From the NCBI GenBank assembly GCA_021787255.1, contig JAJYMD010000255.1:1-5012 (forward strand): a DNA stretch of 5,012 bases, written 5' to 3'. Made by a program: the position numbers and the translations under genes. The stretch comes from Actinomycetes bacterium (lineage in GTDB: Bacteria; Actinomycetota; Acidimicrobiia; Acidimicrobiales; RAAP-2). The notes beneath the pieces were generated by a model. That model made no database searches. It saw nothing but the letters and a program-made list of their open reading frames with translations, and was not told the origin of the DNA. Numbering within the stretch: the first letter of the stretch is position 1; each line of letters opens with the position of its first letter. Shown one piece after another: positions 4,671 to 5,012 of the stretch.

Positions 4671-5012
4671 GTGAGCGGCGCGACCTCCGGGCTCGAGCGG
4701 AGCATCCAGCGACTCGGCCAAGAATTCTGGTCATGGCGTGCCGCCCAGCAGCCGCGCTCGCGCGACGACAGCCCTCGCGTCGAGCGACCTGCGGGCTGGC
4801 TCCCCGAGTGGCGCGCGACCGCCGAGGCGGTCTACCGGCAGCAGCTTGGCGCCTTCGATCTCGCCCCATCGCGAGATCGAGGTCGCCGGGGCACCGCTCG
4901 CGCGCCGAGATCCGACCTGGCGAGTTGTCCGAGGGAGGCTTCTTCAACCTCGGAAGGCGAGAGGGCGCGAAGCTCACCTATTTGGAGGCGTTCGACGACG
5001 TCGCGCATGCAG
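4671..5012 (+). CDS. DUF885-like protein, N-terminal part; frame probably broken near 4860; runs off the window
   Basis: The GTG frame begins SGATSGLERSIQRLG and continues with an FWSWRAAQQPRSRDD segment (residues 19-33) and ERPAGWLPEW (38-47), which I recognise as resembling the N-terminus of DUF885 proteins of actinobacteria. That family is a set of largely uncharacterised proteins, usually 550-600 aa, some with HExxH-like peptidase features; those parts lie outside this window. The match lasts to about residue 63 (GAFD). Beyond it the frame stays open to the window edge, but the peptide becomes Arg/Ser-rich and no longer protein-like. Codons ending in G or C fall from 55 of 65 to 31 of 49. 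The gene is therefore either a damaged or chimeric remnant or affected by a sequence or assembly error. The GGGAG site and GTG support the start. Family recognition is from memory of the motif and not from a search. Confidence 0.55.
   Translation, partial: MSGATSGLERSIQRLGQEFWSWRAAQQPRSRDDSPRVERPAGWLPEWRATAEAVYRQQLGAFDLAPSRDRGRRGTARAPRSDLASCPREASSTSEGERARSSPIWRRSTTSRMQ
4855..4880. repeat. Inverted repeat at the frame-change point
   Basis: A perfect 10-bp inverted repeat, TCGATCTCGC (4855-4864) with GCGAGATCGA (4871-4880), encloses a 6-nt loop. It coincides with the place where the DUF885-like frame loses coding character, which suggests a rearrangement or artefact junction. Confidence 0.55.
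4871..5012 (+). other. Coding-like segment in a different frame from the DUF885 start (unidentified, partial)
   Basis: Reading from 4871 (one base back relative to the GTG 4671 frame) gives a protein-like stretch containing EIRPGELSEGGFFNLG and then LTYLEAFDDVAHA up to the window edge. Codons in this frame end in G or C in 38 of 47 cases, against 31 of 49 in the GTG frame. I do not recognise the family, and it does not resemble the continuation expected for DUF885. A short stretch in the third plus frame (4870-4905, REIEVAGAPLAR) also has strong coding-like third positions, so more than one frame change may be present. Confidence 0.4.

Noticed and set aside
4042..4977. A 311-codon minus-strand ORF across the CRYL1-like gene end, both hairpins and the DUF885-like segment
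   Set aside because: The translation is Arg/Ser/Pro-rich without domain features, and it is antisense to a clear dehydrogenase. Its openness reflects GC content.

Overview
The window is very GC-rich (roughly 70% by eye) and densely coded, and its codons end mostly in G or C. It begins with an F420-dependent luciferase-like oxidoreductase and ends with the start of what looks like a DUF885 protein. Both families are common in Actinobacteria and some other high-GC soil lineages such as Chloroflexi and Rokubacteria-like groups. A high-GC actinobacterium-like bacterium is the most natural host, but the sequence does not fix the taxon. Nearly all the long ORFs in other frames are shadows typical of such DNA.

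Layout. (1) 58-1346, plus strand: an LLM-class flavin/F420 oxidoreductase overlaps a small cupin by an ATGA start/stop, so the two form a translationally coupled pair. (2) 1396-2995, minus strand: two complete short-chain dehydrogenases/reductases (SDRs) lie in tandem 67 bp apart, with the upstream gene (2228-2995) starting at GTG. They converge on the cupin across a 49-bp gap. (3) 2996-3072: a 77-bp divergent control region. (4) 3073-3393, plus: a small (2Fe-2S) protein of the Fer2_4 type (HcnA/OoxA-like small subunit) without its usual FAD-dependent partner subunits in the window. (5) 3611-4597, plus: an L-3-hydroxyacyl-CoA dehydrogenase-superfamily enzyme, closest in motifs to L-gulonate 3-dehydrogenase/lambda-crystallin (CRYL1) proteins. 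(6) 4546-4650: two strong back-to-back hairpins around the end of that gene. (7) 4671 to the window end: the N-terminus of a DUF885-like protein whose reading frame appears to break near 4860.

Functionally this is a cluster of redox enzymes: one F420/FMN-type, one SDR with NAD-like features, one SDR with NADP-like features, one NAD-dependent hydroxyacid or hydroxyacyl-CoA dehydrogenase, and one iron-sulfur electron carrier. That suits an accessory catabolic locus for a hydroxylated substrate such as a sugar acid, polyol or xenobiotic, but no gene names the substrate and the shared pathway is inferred. I found no CRISPR array, tRNA, rRNA, transposase, phage gene or defence module, and nothing that amounts to a clearly new system. 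The points most worth a second look are the hairpin-encoded Pro/Gly tail of the dehydrogenase, the broken frame at the right end, the orphan iron-sulfur subunit and the cupin without metal-binding histidines.
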